This document shows positions 7,657-16,340 of a DNA stretch of 53,782 nucleotides, one piece after another (position 1 is the stretch's first letter; each line of letters starts with the position of its first letter). Below the pieces are notes generated by a model. That model made no database searches, was not told the origin of the DNA, and saw only the letters and a list, made by a program, of their open reading frames with translations. This DNA comes from Nitrospirota bacterium. Lineage in GTDB: Bacteria; Nitrospirota; Thermodesulfovibrionia; Thermodesulfovibrionales; Magnetobacteriaceae. Made by a program: the position numbers and the translations under genes. The stretch lies in NCBI GenBank assembly GCA_015233895.1, contig JADFXG010000019.1, positions 1 to 53,782 of the forward strand. Direction: 5' to 3'.

Positions 7657-8676
7657 TTATACGGTATTAATCAGAACTTCGGCTATTTGAACGGCGTTTA
7701 GGGCGGCACCTTTTCTGAGGTTATCGGAGACTACCCACATGTTTATGCCGTTTTGAATGGACTCATCTTCTCGCACTCTGCCCACATACACGGCATCTTT
7801 TCCGACGCAGTCTATGGCCAGAGGATAAACGTTTTTAGACGGTGCGTCAAAGAGAATCACTCCCGGGGCATCAGATAGCAGTGCCCGTGCTTCATTAGCA
7901 GAGAGTTTCCGTTCCGTCTCTATGTTTATGCTTTCTGAGTGCCCTCTAAAAACCGGAACTCTAACCGTTGTTGCCGTTACTGCTATGGTGTCATCACCCA
8001 TAATTTTTTTGGTTTCAAGTACCATCTTCATCTCTTCTTTTGTGTAACCATTGTCCAGAAATACGTCTATATGAGGAAGACAGTTAAACGCTATCTGGTG
8101 CGGATAGACGGAGATTTTTACATCCTTAAATTTAAGTAGATCGCTGGTTTGCTCAAGGAGCTCATCCATAGCCTTTTTGCCGGTGCCAGAGACTGCCTGA
8201 TAGGTTGAGACCACGATTCTTTTAATTCTTACGGCATCGTGAATGGGTTTCAGTGCTACTACCATCTGAATGGTGGAGCAGTTGGGATTAGCGATGATTC
8301 CCTTGTGTTTTTTTAAATCATGGGGGTTTACCTCCGGTACTACAAGGGGCACCTCAGGGTCCATCCGCCATTGACTTGAATTATCAACGACAACACAGCC
8401 GGCAGCAGCCGCATCCGGAGCAAACTCCTTACTCCTTTCCGCTCCTGCCGAAAACAAGGCTATGTCTATTCCTTTAAAAACACCTGCCTTAAGACGTTCC
8501 ACTGTTATGTCTTTGTCTTTAAACTTAAGTGTTCCGCCCTCAGAGCGTTCCGAGGCAAAGAGCCTTAGCGTGTCCACCGGAAAATTTCTCATCTGAAGCG
8601 TTTCTATCATTTCATTCCCAACAGCGCCTGTTGCACCTACTACTGCCACTACGTATTTGTCTTTTTTCCTGAGCAT
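7657..8676 (-). CDS. asd: Aspartate-semialdehyde dehydrogenase
   Basis: Asd reduces aspartyl phosphate to aspartate semialdehyde with NADPH, at the branch to lysine/diaminopimelate, threonine and methionine. The N-terminal VVGATGAVG nucleotide motif and the catalytic-cysteine loop NPNCST are present. So are the later G-H-S-E-S-I-N-I-E segment and VYPLAIDCVGKDAVYVGRVRED. Length (about 339 residues) is typical. The ATG at 8676 is preferred, since AGAGGTGG lies just upstream and overlaps a GTG at 8688. The gene stands after the macrodomain gene on the same strand and may be read with it; it ends at a palindrome. Confidence 0.95.
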   Translation of the reverse strand: MLRKKDKYVVAVVGATGAVGNEMIETLQMRNFPVDTLRLFASERSEGGTLKFKDKDITVERLKAGVFKGIDIALFSAGAERSKEFAPDAAAAGCVVVDNSSQWRMDPEVPLVVPEVNPHDLKKHKGIIANPNCSTIQMVVALKPIHDAVRIKRIVVSTYQAVSGTGKKAMDELLEQTSDLLKFKDVKISVYPHQIAFNCLPHIDVFLDNGYTKEEMKMVLETKKIMGDDTIAVTATTVRVPVFRGHSESINIETERKLSANEARALLSDAPGVILFDAPSKNVYPLAIDCVGKDAVYVGRVREDESIQNGINMWVVSDNLRKGAALNAVQIAEVLINTV

Positions 8677-8721
8677 TTTTAAATCCACCTCTTATGTGAT
8701 CATTTTATGATAAATCATATG

Positions 8722-9273
8722 TTAAATACGGTCAAATTCGCTTACAAAACATTGTAGAGTTTCAGCGTCATATATACAAAACTCCACAGAGTTAACACTG
8801 CCCCCTGCGTTATCATTAAGAAAGTTAAGACTCTCCGTTACAAGGATTTTTGCACACCGGTCTTTTGGAAAACCAAAAATGCCTGAGCTTATTGCAGGCA
8901 TTGATACGCTGTGAAACCCTTTTTGAGAGGCCAGTTTTAAAGAGTTAAGGACGGCATTTTTGAGTTTATTGTCCTCATCACCCTCTCCCATTCTGGGCCC
9001 TACGGCATGAATAACGGCTTTACAGGGCAGCGCTCCGCCTGAAGTCATAGCTGCCCCTCCAACCGGCACATATCCAATAGCGTCACTTTCTGCTTGAATC
9101 ACAACCCCGCCTTTTCGCACAATGGCCGCCGCCACCCCGCCTCCGTGTTGAAGATAGGAGTTAGCAGCGTTTACTATAGCGTCGGTGTCCCTTTGAGTTA
9201 TATCACCCTTAATTAGCCTGAGCGTTCCGCCGGTTACAGCTTTTTCTATGATAATCTCTATTGGCTTAAACAC
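8722..9273 (-). CDS. Macrodomain (ADP-ribose binding/hydrolase) protein
   Basis: The chain begins L-R-L-I-K-G-D-I-T and continues DAIVNAANS, the GGGVAAAI loop, H-A-V-G-P and ISSGIFGFP. These are the ADP-ribose-binding motifs of MacroD/YmdB-type macrodomains, which remove or bind ADP-ribose or O-acetyl-ADP-ribose. The likely start is GTG at 9273, with AGGGG five bases upstream; it overlaps the stop of the MazG-like gene by a few bases, so the two are translationally coupled. The longer frame to 9327 would lie inside the upstream gene. Cytoplasmic, 183 residues, full domain. Confidence 0.85.
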   Translation of the reverse strand: MFKPIEIIIEKAVTGGTLRLIKGDITQRDTDAIVNAANSYLQHGGGVAAAIVRKGGVVIQAESDAIGYVPVGGAAMTSGGALPCKAVIHAVGPRMGEGDEDNKLKNAVLNSLKLASQKGFHSVSMPAISSGIFGFPKDRCAKILVTESLNFLNDNAGGSVNSVEFCIYDAETLQCFVSEFDRI

Positions 9274-9637
9274 CCTCACCCCTAAAAGTGTCGTACTCGG
9301 TATATTTATCGGCTTTGCCTTTGACAATATGTGCCGGATATTTTCTGCGGTTAAGTTGCAGTTTATCCTCTGCCTCTTTGATTAAATCAATTGAAAACTT
9401 ATCAGAGAGGTTAATCAGATAAATAAACACATCGGCTATTTCCTGCCGCAGGTTGTTAAGTTTGCTATCAGAGAGTCTCCGGCTTTCATCCTCCGTAAGC
9501 CACTGAAAAATCTCAACAATCTCCGCCGCCTCGGCACTAAGTGCCATGCTTAGGTTTTTTGGGCTGTGAAACTTCTCCCAATCCCTCTCACGGACAAATT
9601 CCCGTAACGATTCCTTAAGATTTTCGAGTCTTTCCAC
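9266..9637 (-). CDS. MazG-like nucleotide pyrophosphohydrolase
   Basis: A 123-residue all-alpha NTP pyrophosphatase of the MazG-like/RS21-C6 group, which hydrolyses (d)NTPs to monophosphates. The metal-binding pattern E-A-A-E-I-V-E-I-F-Q-W followed by E-I-A-D-V-F-I-Y is complete. The start F-V-R-E-R-D-W-x-x-F-H-x-P-K-N-L is the hallmark of the dCTP-pyrophosphatase-like branch. It is transcribed with the macrodomain gene and divergently from recD2 across about 60 bases. Confidence 0.88.
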   Translation of the reverse strand: MERLENLKESLREFVRERDWEKFHSPKNLSMALSAEAAEIVEIFQWLTEDESRRLSDSKLNNLRQEIADVFIYLINLSDKFSIDLIKEAEDKLQLNRRKYPAHIVKGKADKYTEYDTFRGEGV

Positions 9638-9699
9638 TCTTAACTATCATTGCTCCCTCACACGTATTATGCCGTTTATGGTACTATATGGGAGCGGAT

Positions 9700-11943
9700 A
9701 TGTCAACAGAGGCAAAGACAAAAGACTCCGGGCAGCTTCAGGGTCAGGTGGAGCGGCTGACGTTTTACAGTGATGACAACGCCTATGCCATATTAAAGCT
9801 CAAGGTGTTAGGAGTACGGGAGTTGATAACAGTTTGCGGCACGATGCCGGGGGTTCTCCCAGGTGAGAGTATTCACGTAAACGGCTCATGGCAAACCCAC
9901 CCAAAGTACGGACGGCAATTTAACGCAGCTTCATTTAAATCAATAATGCCTGCCACCGTGGATGGTATTGAAAAATATCTGGGCTCGGGCATGATTAAGG
10001 GTATTGGTCCCTCGTATGCCAAACGTTTGGTTGAAGCATTTGGTAAACATACGCTGGATATAATAGAAAACGATATAGAGAGTCTGCGGCGTATTGAAGG
10101 GATAGGGGATAAGCGGCTTGAGCAGATAAAAACCGCGTGGGATGAACAACGTGAAATACGGAGCGTGATGTTGTTCCTTCAAAGCTACGGAGTAAGCACA
10201 GCGTATGCCGCTAAAATTTACAAGCGCTACGGAAACGACTCTGTTCAGATTGTGTCTGAAAACCCATACCGTCTTGCAATGGAGATATGGGGTATAGGGT
10301 TTGTAATAGCTGACAAAATTGCCGCTAAACTGGGCGTGGAGAAAAACTCTCCAATACGGGCAGAAGCTGGAGTTTTGTTTGTTTTAAAGGAGTTGACTGA
10401 TGCAGGCAATGTCTGCTTTCCTTTTGACTCCTTTATAGATGAATGTGTCAAGGTGCTTGAAATACCAAAAGAAAACGTGGCTCTTGCAGTGTCGGTTCAG
10501 GCAGACACCGATAGTCTGGTTGTAGAGGATTCCATTGAGGGTAAAACCGGGGTTAACTCATCTGTGGTGTATCTTAACAAATATTACACGGCTGAGCTTG
10601 GCATAACAAAAATGATAGCAAAACTAAAATCTGCTCCTGTGACACTGAATGATTTTGATGGAGTTGAGGCAATAGACTGGGTACAAAAGGAGCTTCACAT
10701 AAAGCTGGCAAAGGCACAACAAGAGGCGGTTAAAAGCTCATTTGCCGAAAAGGTGTTGATAATAACCGGAGGCCCCGGCACCGGTAAAACCACAATAATC
10801 AATTCAATACTACGGGTGTATAAACGTCTTGGGCTTAAGATATCACTGTGTGCACCAACCGGACGCGCATCAAAACGGATGTCTGAGGTGACACGCTCAG
10901 AGGCTAAGACAATTCACAGAATGCTTGACTTTAGCCCTAAGGAGGGCGCTTTTAAGAGAAACGAGAAGAACCCGCTTATTGCCGATTTACTTGTTGTTGA
11001 TGAGGCCTCTATGGTGGACACAATGCTGATGTATCAGCTTTTGCGGGCATTACCTGTGGGGATAACGCTCATTCTTGTAGGGGATGTGGATCAGTTGCCA
11101 TCGGTAGGGGCAGGCACAGTGCTAAAGGATATTATAGAGTCCAAAATTGTACACACAGTGATGCTTAACGAAATATTCCGGCAGTCTCAGACAAGCCTCA
11201 TAGTGACAAACGCCCATAAGATAAACAAAGGTGAGGGACCAATTCTGGTCAGAGACCTCGACAAAGCTGGCGGTTTCTATTTCCTTGAGGAAAAGGATCC
11301 GGAAAAAATACTTGCAATCATACTGCACCTGAATAAGACGATTTTACCAGAGCGTTTTGATCTCGATACTCACAATGATATACAGATACTGACGGCAATG
11401 AACAAAGGACTTCTGGGAACCACAAACCTTAATGCCGAACTTCAAAACGCACTAAATCCTGAGGCCGCTGAACTACAGCGCATGGGCAAGACCCTTAGAG
11501 TGGGTGATAAGGTGATGCAAATAGTGAATAACTACGACAAAGAGGTATTTAACGGAGACATTGGCAGAATTAACGATATAAACGAAGAGCTTCAGGAGTT
11601 GAAAATCAATTTCTATGGCCGCCTCGTTACGTATGACTATAAGGAACTGGATGAGGTGTATTTAGCTTATGCTATTTCAATTCATAAATCACAAGGGAGC
11701 GAGTATCCTGCAGTTATAATTCCCATACACACGCAGCATTACATAATGCTTCAGCGAAATCTGATATACACGGCAGTAACCAGAGGCAAGCGCGTGGTGG
11801 TTTTAGTGGGTACAAAACAGGCTCTTTATATGGCAGTAAATAACGACAAAGAAAGAAAGCGATATAGCCGCCTTAAACAACGCCTTGTACAAGTCTCATC
11901 GTTGGATATTCCGGAGGCGATGTTTTCATATAAGAAGCAGTAA
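9700..11943 (+). CDS. recD2: RecD2-type ATP-dependent DNA helicase
   Basis: RecD2 is a 5'-3' SF1B helicase found where RecBC is absent. The protein has the N-terminal OB-like region, then helix-hairpin-helix repeats around residues 90-200 (G-I-G-P-x-Y-A, I-E-G-I-G-D-K-R, G-I-G-F-V-I-A-D). Walker A GGPGTGKTT follows near residue 357, with D-E-A-S-M-V-D (motif II), G-D-x-D-Q-L-P-S-V-G (motif III) and the C-terminal UvrD-like motif I-H-K-S-Q-G-S-E. About 747 residues, as in the family. ATG 9700 is chosen because GGGAGCGG precedes it and overlaps the alternative ATG at 9688. Confidence 0.95.
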   Translation: MSTEAKTKDSGQLQGQVERLTFYSDDNAYAILKLKVLGVRELITVCGTMPGVLPGESIHVNGSWQTHPKYGRQFNAASFKSIMPATVDGIEKYLGSGMIKGIGPSYAKRLVEAFGKHTLDIIENDIESLRRIEGIGDKRLEQIKTAWDEQREIRSVMLFLQSYGVSTAYAAKIYKRYGNDSVQIVSENPYRLAMEIWGIGFVIADKIAAKLGVEKNSPIRAEAGVLFVLKELTDAGNVCFPFDSFIDECVKVLEIPKENVALAVSVQADTDSLVVEDSIEGKTGVNSSVVYLNKYYTAELGITKMIAKLKSAPVTLNDFDGVEAIDWVQKELHIKLAKAQQEAVKSSFAEKVLIITGGPGTGKTTIINSILRVYKRLGLKISLCAPTGRASKRMSEVTRSEAKTIHRMLDFSPKEGAFKRNEKNPLIADLLVVDEASMVDTMLMYQLLRALPVGITLILVGDVDQLPSVGAGTVLKDIIESKIVHTVMLNEIFRQSQTSLIVTNAHKINKGEGPILVRDLDKAGGFYFLEEKDPEKILAIILHLNKTILPERFDLDTHNDIQILTAMNKGLLGTTNLNAELQNALNPEAAELQRMGKTLRVGDKVMQIVNNYDKEVFNGDIGRINDINEELQELKINFYGRLVTYDYKELDEVYLAYAISIHKSQGSEYPAVIIPIHTQHYIMLQRNLIYTAVTRGKRVVVLVGTKQALYMAVNNDKERKRYSRLKQRLVQVSSLDIPEAMFSYKKQ

Positions 11944-12078
11944 GAGCCAAGCAAAAAGTTACAATGATTATTGCAAAAGTAAACAAAATATTGTTAGCAT
12001 AATTAGTGTAGTGGCAGAATAACCGTTTAAGGTTATTTAAAAACATTTATTTACAGGGTAAGCATTTAGGAGGTAGAT

Positions 12079-12564
12079 GTGATTGATGCAAGGGATGGAG
12101 AACTTAGCCTAAAAGAGGCTGGAATGTATGTAAACAGTGGTTATGCTTATGCAAGAAGATTCCAACATGATAAAGCACTCACAGAGTTTGCCAAAGCTCT
12201 GGAAATAGACCCTGAAAACATTGATGCACATTACAACACAGGAACCTCGCTCTCTGCAAAGGGAAATTATGATAAGGCACTCGCATATCTTAATAAAACC
12301 TTAGAGATGAACCCTGAGGATGCCGATGCGTACTTTAACCGTGGAGTTACGTATGGTAAAAAGGGAGATTATTTCCATGCTGCCGCAGATTTTACAAAAG
12401 CTATTGAGATAGACCCTAATGACGCCGATGCGTATTATGTGCGCGGATATTGCCACTTCAACATGGGAGACCGTCAAGGGGCTAAGGCAGACCAGGTAAA
12501 GGCAGCACAGCTTGGACTTAAACTTGCTCAGGATTATTTAAAAAGTATTGGAATGAAGTGGTAA
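12079..12564 (+). CDS. Tetratricopeptide-repeat protein
   Basis: A 161-residue cytoplasmic protein made almost only of four TPR units, with clear A-x-x-x-F-x-x-A-L-x-I-D-P consensus ends (EIDPENIDA, EMNPEDADA, EIDPNDADA). TPR arrays are protein-interaction scaffolds; no catalytic part is present. The start is GTG at 12079, with AGGAGG five bases upstream; the nearby ATG at 12077 runs straight into a stop. The OsmC-like gene follows after 30 bases with its own ribosome site, so the two likely share a transcript. Confidence 0.85.
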   Translation: MIDARDGELSLKEAGMYVNSGYAYARRFQHDKALTEFAKALEIDPENIDAHYNTGTSLSAKGNYDKALAYLNKTLEMNPEDADAYFNRGVTYGKKGDYFHAAADFTKAIEIDPNDADAYYVRGYCHFNMGDRQGAKADQVKAAQLGLKLAQDYLKSIGMKW

Positions 12565-12594
12565 AAACAGTACAGAGGAGGGATACAAAGACAG

Positions 12595-13071
12595 ATGTCT
12601 GAGGAACAGGATATTCAAAACGTTGAGAGAGAGGTCGACAGCTATAAGTCTAATGTGTCAACAGTGTTTAAGGCCACGCTTAACTGGGACAGAGATTTCA
12701 TATTTGTAGGACGCACTCAGCGCGGCTACGAAATAGAGTTTGATGCTAACGTTCAGTGGGGCGCTCAGCCATCTGAGCCGTTTATGATGAGCCTTGGAGC
12801 GTGTACTGCCACTGATTGCGTGATGTTTCTGCAGAAAATGAAGGTTGAAATTGTAGCATTTAAAGTTGACATAACAGGCGTTAAGGCTGAAACCCCGCCT
12901 CAGTATTTTAAAGGATTTGATATTATGTTAAACATTACGGCTAAAAACATATCTGAAAAGAAGGTGCAGCGAGCCATTAACCTCTCTGTTGATAAGTACT
13001 GTGGAATATATCATTCCCTTAGAAAAGATGTTAAGCTTGATATAAAGTATCAGATTAATAACGTGGAATAA
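12595..13071 (+). CDS. OsmC-family peroxiredoxin-like protein
   Basis: OsmC/Ohr proteins reduce organic hydroperoxides with a pair of cysteines. Both are in place: S-L-G-A-C-T-A-T-D near residue 75 and KYCGIYHS near residue 140. The protein has 158 residues, slightly longer than YhfA-type members. AGGAGGG is upstream of the ATG with a long spacer. The stop codon lies within a 15-base tandem duplication (13067-13096). Which subgroup (OsmC, Ohr or YhfA) it belongs to is not certain; there is no Ohr-type regulator nearby. Confidence 0.88.
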   Translation: MSEEQDIQNVEREVDSYKSNVSTVFKATLNWDRDFIFVGRTQRGYEIEFDANVQWGAQPSEPFMMSLGACTATDCVMFLQKMKVEIVAFKVDITGVKAETPPQYFKGFDIMLNITAKNISEKKVQRAINLSVDKYCGIYHSLRKDVKLDIKYQINNVE

Positions 13072-13096
13072 GCTTCTTTTCAATAAGCTTCTTTTC
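13067..13096. repeat. Perfect 15-base tandem duplication at the OsmC-gene stop codon
   Basis: The unit AATAAGCTTCTTTTC occurs twice in direct succession (13067-13081, 13082-13096). The first copy carries the OsmC stop codon TAA. It probably arose by slippage and has no clear function. Confidence 0.8.
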
Positions 13097-13129
13097 AAGT
13101 CAGCTAATTTTATATGGGAGGGTGCTGCA

Positions 13130-13843
13130 ATATTTAGACATATATACGAAAAAAACAAACAAAAACCAGCCGGATTTCTACGAAAGAAGCCCCGGCGTAT
13201 TGATGTAAACCTTCCTCTGGGAATACGAATAAATGGTATGGTTCGATTCGATGAGTCAAAATTTGTAATAAACTCTGACGTTTTAAAAGCACAATCCCCC
13301 GGCGGTGGAATTCACACTGTGGCCGCAGGAGAGAAGTTTATGATTGGCAGTCTGAAAATATACCGTTTCTATCTTGAGGAAAATGAAACTAAACAGCAGT
13401 CTGTCTTGCAAATCCCCGTATCAAATGATGAGATGGAGGGAATGGTGCTCTTTAGAATCATAGAGGAAATATACCCGCAGGATGAGGAGGAATGGGATTT
13501 CTGGCTAAATGAGGAAACAGGTTGCATTGGCAACAAGGATTTTAGAATCAGGGAGGAGGATGGCTCTGACACGTTGTACTATAGAATATGGGGAGATGAC
13601 GAGAGATACGTTAAACCGATATTTTTCAGAAGTGTTATATCAACCGATTCGTATGGGCTAACCGGTATGAAAACAGAAAACATTGGGATGATCTATGGCA
13701 GAGAAATAACTGAAACACTGCAGGAATATCTGTTTATAGTTTATGAAAAACTGCTCGATGATGACGGACACACCGAGGAGGCAAAAATCATTCTCATGGC
13801 AGGCATTGACATAGGGCTTGCTGAAATAGACGTGTTGGTATAA
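13130..13843 (+). CDS. DUF2491-family protein, apparently with an AUA start
   Basis: The family is of unknown function (YjfK-like). The first ATG in frame is at 13238, but family members begin before that point with L-P-L-G-x-R-I-x-G, and exactly this (LPLGIRINGMVRFD) is encoded upstream. The frame is open back to GGGAGGG at 13116-13122, followed after seven bases by ATA at 13130 (M-F-R-H-I-Y-E-K). No ATG, GTG or TTG lies between. The protein would have 237 residues. Either an AUA start is used, or a base is wrong near here. It is the last gene of the TPR-OsmC group and converges with the PhoR-like gene. Confidence 0.7.
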   Translation: MFRHIYEKNKQKPAGFLRKKPRRIDVNLPLGIRINGMVRFDESKFVINSDVLKAQSPGGGIHTVAAGEKFMIGSLKIYRFYLEENETKQQSVLQIPVSNDEMEGMVLFRIIEEIYPQDEEEWDFWLNEETGCIGNKDFRIREEDGSDTLYYRIWGDDERYVKPIFFRSVISTDSYGLTGMKTENIGMIYGREITETLQEYLFIVYEKLLDDDGHTEEAKIILMAGIDIGLAEIDVLV

Positions 13844-13886
13844 TAATCGCTACATTCACACACTGTATTACGTAAAAATTGCGGTG

Positions 13887-15311
13887 TTATGGGTTAACAT
13901 CTATACGGATTTCAGACTTTGGAATGAGTATTTTAACTGTAGTACCCGCTCCCTCCGCACTTTCAAACTTTAATTCCCAGTCGTGTGCACGGACAATGTG
14001 TTTGACTATGGCAAGGCCAAGCCCGGTTCCCCCAAGCTCTCTTGACCGTGAAGGATCAACGCGGTAAAACCTTTCCCCAATACGGGTAAGACTCTTTTTA
14101 GGGATTCCCACCCCAGTGTCTTTAACGTAAAGGCAAAACCTGAAGGTATCCTCGTTAACGCCTATTTCTATAGTGCCGCTTTGAGTAAACTTTATAGCGT
14201 TGTCTATGAGATTAATCAGAACCTGCACCACTTTGTCTCTGTCTGCCACAAGCGATATGTTGCTGCTGGTAAATGCTGTTTTTATATTCAGGGATTTCTC
14301 TAACCCCTTCGCCCTGAGAGTTTCCACCACGGTGTCAACAACCTCTATAAGGTTTATGGCTTGCTTGTTTATTCGTATAACGCCTAACTCTATACTTGAG
14401 ATGGTAAGCAGGTCCTCAACCAGCCTGTTTAGGCGTTCACTGTGAAAAACAATCGAGTTTAAAAACCTGACGGCATTCTTTTTATCCGTTAATGCGCCCT
14501 CGATAAGTGTTTCGGCAAATCCCTTTATGGCAGTAACAGGAGTCCTTATCTCGTGGGATACGTTTGCCACAAAGTCTTTTCTCATTGTCTCAAGTTTCTT
14601 TAGCTCAGTAATATCATGGAAAAGAACAACCACACCGGAGAGATCATTTTTTTTGTAGAATGGCGACATCCTGACCATAAGGTATTTTTCCCCGGGATGC
14701 TCAAGGAATATTTCCCCTGATTCACTTTTGTCAAACCTCTTAACATTCTCAAGCATGACATTTAAGTTAAAACTTCTTATTATCTCTATAAGTGTGCGGG
14801 AAACCGGAGTGCTCTTGTAGTCAAACATCTCTCGTGCCCTGTCATTTAAATAAACTACACCGTCACGATTGTCTATAATCAACAGAGCATCCGGAATGCT
14901 TTCCAGGATAGCATCCAGTTGGGAGCGCTCCTCCTCGGTCTGTTCTGATTTTCTCTTCAGGTTTTTTGTTATATTGTTTATAAACTGATACACCTCCGCC
15001 AGATCAGGGTAGTCCTCAAAATAGACTCTGTCCTCAAAACTCCCATGATAGACAATTTCAGAAAATAACTTGATCTCTTCAAGAAAACGTTTCTTTTTCC
15101 GGTAGTCCCTGTAAATAAAAATTACCGTTATACATGCCCCTATAAGCGTAAAAGCTATAAATGCGTAAGTTAGAATATACACTTTGAAATTGCTGTCATA
15201 AAGAGGGTTTTTTATGACAAACGTGGCAATCAGGTCAAACAGGCCTGAGGATACAGCCATAATGGTACAGATGGTTAAAATGCGCAGAGAAAGCCTTTTA
15301 CCGGCTGTCAT
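13887..15311 (-). CDS. PhoR-like sensor histidine kinase (2 TM, PAS, HisKA, HATPase)
   Basis: Two membrane helices (about residues 8-32 and 45-68) flank a very short external loop, as in PhoR of the phosphate regulon. A PAS domain follows (LLIIDNRDGVVYLND), then the HisKA box FVANVSHEIRTP with the phosphorylated His near residue 250. The ATP lid motifs are NLIDNAIKF, D-T-G-V-G-I-P and GGTGLGLAIVKH. The 474-residue protein is intact. GGAGAG precedes the ATG. No response regulator (PhoB) is adjacent; instead a 31-codon frame ends one base inside this start. The stimulus is therefore not known. Confidence 0.85.
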   Translation of the reverse strand: MTAGKRLSLRILTICTIMAVSSGLFDLIATFVIKNPLYDSNFKVYILTYAFIAFTLIGACITVIFIYRDYRKKKRFLEEIKLFSEIVYHGSFEDRVYFEDYPDLAEVYQFINNITKNLKRKSEQTEEERSQLDAILESIPDALLIIDNRDGVVYLNDRAREMFDYKSTPVSRTLIEIIRSFNLNVMLENVKRFDKSESGEIFLEHPGEKYLMVRMSPFYKKNDLSGVVVLFHDITELKKLETMRKDFVANVSHEIRTPVTAIKGFAETLIEGALTDKKNAVRFLNSIVFHSERLNRLVEDLLTISSIELGVIRINKQAINLIEVVDTVVETLRAKGLEKSLNIKTAFTSSNISLVADRDKVVQVLINLIDNAIKFTQSGTIEIGVNEDTFRFCLYVKDTGVGIPKKSLTRIGERFYRVDPSRSRELGGTGLGLAIVKHIVRAHDWELKFESAEGAGTTVKILIPKSEIRIDVNP

Positions 15312-15406
15312 TATACGCTCTCCTTCAAATAAGAGCTAACACCTGTGCGGGTTTTTACACCGGAAAAGTTGCTGGTGTTGTCCATTACGGCTATCATTCT
15401 TTTCAA
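15311..15406 (-). CDS. Small open reading frame coupled to the PhoR-like kinase
   Basis: A 31-codon frame starts with TTG at 15406 (a run of G about seven bases upstream), or with ATG at 15397. It ends with TAA overlapping the kinase ATG as TAATG. The product reads M-K-R-M-I-A-V-M-D-N-T, then a polar stretch, ending Y-L-K-E-S-V. It could be a leader peptide for translational coupling, or the last piece of a lost upstream partner gene. It has no recognisable family. Confidence 0.4.
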   Translation of the reverse strand: MKRMIAVMDNTSNFSGVKTRTGVSSYLKESV

Positions 15407-15485
15407 CGCATATCCCCCCCTCTTTGCTCTATTAATGTAACATATTTAATGTGACATTTGTGTTATTTTTTCATTTCAATACTCC

Positions 15486-15515
15486 TTGACTTTTTTGCCA
15501 TATTCTTTCTATACT
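15486..15515 (+). promoter_or_regulatory. Sigma-70-type promoter for tpiA-secG
   Basis: TTGACT at 15486 and TATACT at 15510 are separated by 18 bases, about 80 bases before the tpiA start. This is a near-consensus housekeeping promoter on the coding strand of tpiA. Confidence 0.55.
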
Positions 15516-15592
15516 TTGTCACAGCTTAAGAAAAATAAAAGCACAGGAACTATAGAGAAAGATAAAAATCAAATACTAAGGAGAACTGGAAA

Positions 15593-16333
15593 ATGAGGAG
15601 ACCTTTTATATCGGCCAACTGGAAGATGTATAAGACATCGGATGAGACGAGGGATTTTATAAGTGCATTTTTACCTGCTGTTAAATCGGTATCGGATGTT
15701 GACATAGTGCTGGCGCCGGCTTTTACCTCGCTGGCTGCTGCCGGTGAGCTTCTTAAGGGCACAAACGTGGACCTTTCGGCCCAGAATATGTATTTTGAGG
15801 CAGAGGGCGCTTATACGGGAGAAATTTCTGCTAAGATGATTCTCGATCTCGGCTGTAAGTATGTAATCCTTGGCCATTCGGAAAGACGCCAGTATTTTGG
15901 CGAAACAGATGAGTTCTTAAATAAGAAAGTTAAGGCAGCAAGGGCGGCAGGGCTCAGCGTTATATTTTGTATCGGTGAGACACTTGATGAAAGAAATGGC
16001 GGTAAGATGTTTGACGTTATAAAACGGCAGGTTGTGGATGGTCTTAAAGACGTTAATACAGACGGCCTTGTTATAGCGTACGAGCCGATATGGGCAATTG
16101 GCACAGGGGTAACAGCCACTCCGGATCAGGCTCAGGAGGCTCACAAGTTTGTGCGTGACCAGTTGAGGAATGTTTATGGCGGAAAGGCTGATGAGCTTAG
16201 AATACTCTATGGCGGCAGCGTTAAACCTGATAACGTAAAGGAGCTTATGGCAAAGCCCGACGTTGACGGCGCACTTGTGGGAGGCGCCAGCCTTAAGCCG
16301 GATAGCTTTGAAAAAATAGTGAAGTTCAGGTAA
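15593..16333 (+). CDS. tpiA: Triosephosphate isomerase
   Basis: TpiA interconverts dihydroxyacetone phosphate and glyceraldehyde-3-phosphate. All active-site residues are visible: Asn9 and Lys11 in SANWKMYK, His95 in ILGHSERR, Glu164 in AYEPIWAIGTG, and the phosphate-binding L-Y-G-G-S-V and G-A-L-V-G-G-A loops. Length 246 is normal. AAGGAGAA precedes the ATG. secG follows after seven bases, a tpiA-secG order common in many bacteria. Confidence 0.97.
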   Translation: MRRPFISANWKMYKTSDETRDFISAFLPAVKSVSDVDIVLAPAFTSLAAAGELLKGTNVDLSAQNMYFEAEGAYTGEISAKMILDLGCKYVILGHSERRQYFGETDEFLNKKVKAARAAGLSVIFCIGETLDERNGGKMFDVIKRQVVDGLKDVNTDGLVIAYEPIWAIGTGVTATPDQAQEAHKFVRDQLRNVYGGKADELRILYGGSVKPDNVKELMAKPDVDGALVGGASLKPDSFEKIVKFR

Positions 16334-16340
16334 CATACAG

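Noticed and set aside
13122-13208. GTG 13122 as the start of the DUF2491 gene
   Set aside because: It is in another frame and stops after 28 codons at 13206; the family-like sequence is in the frame of ATA 13130.
15312-15592. A PhoB gene next to the PhoR-like kinase
   Set aside because: The gap holds only a 31-codon frame and the tpiA promoter; no receiver or winged-helix domain can be read on either strand.
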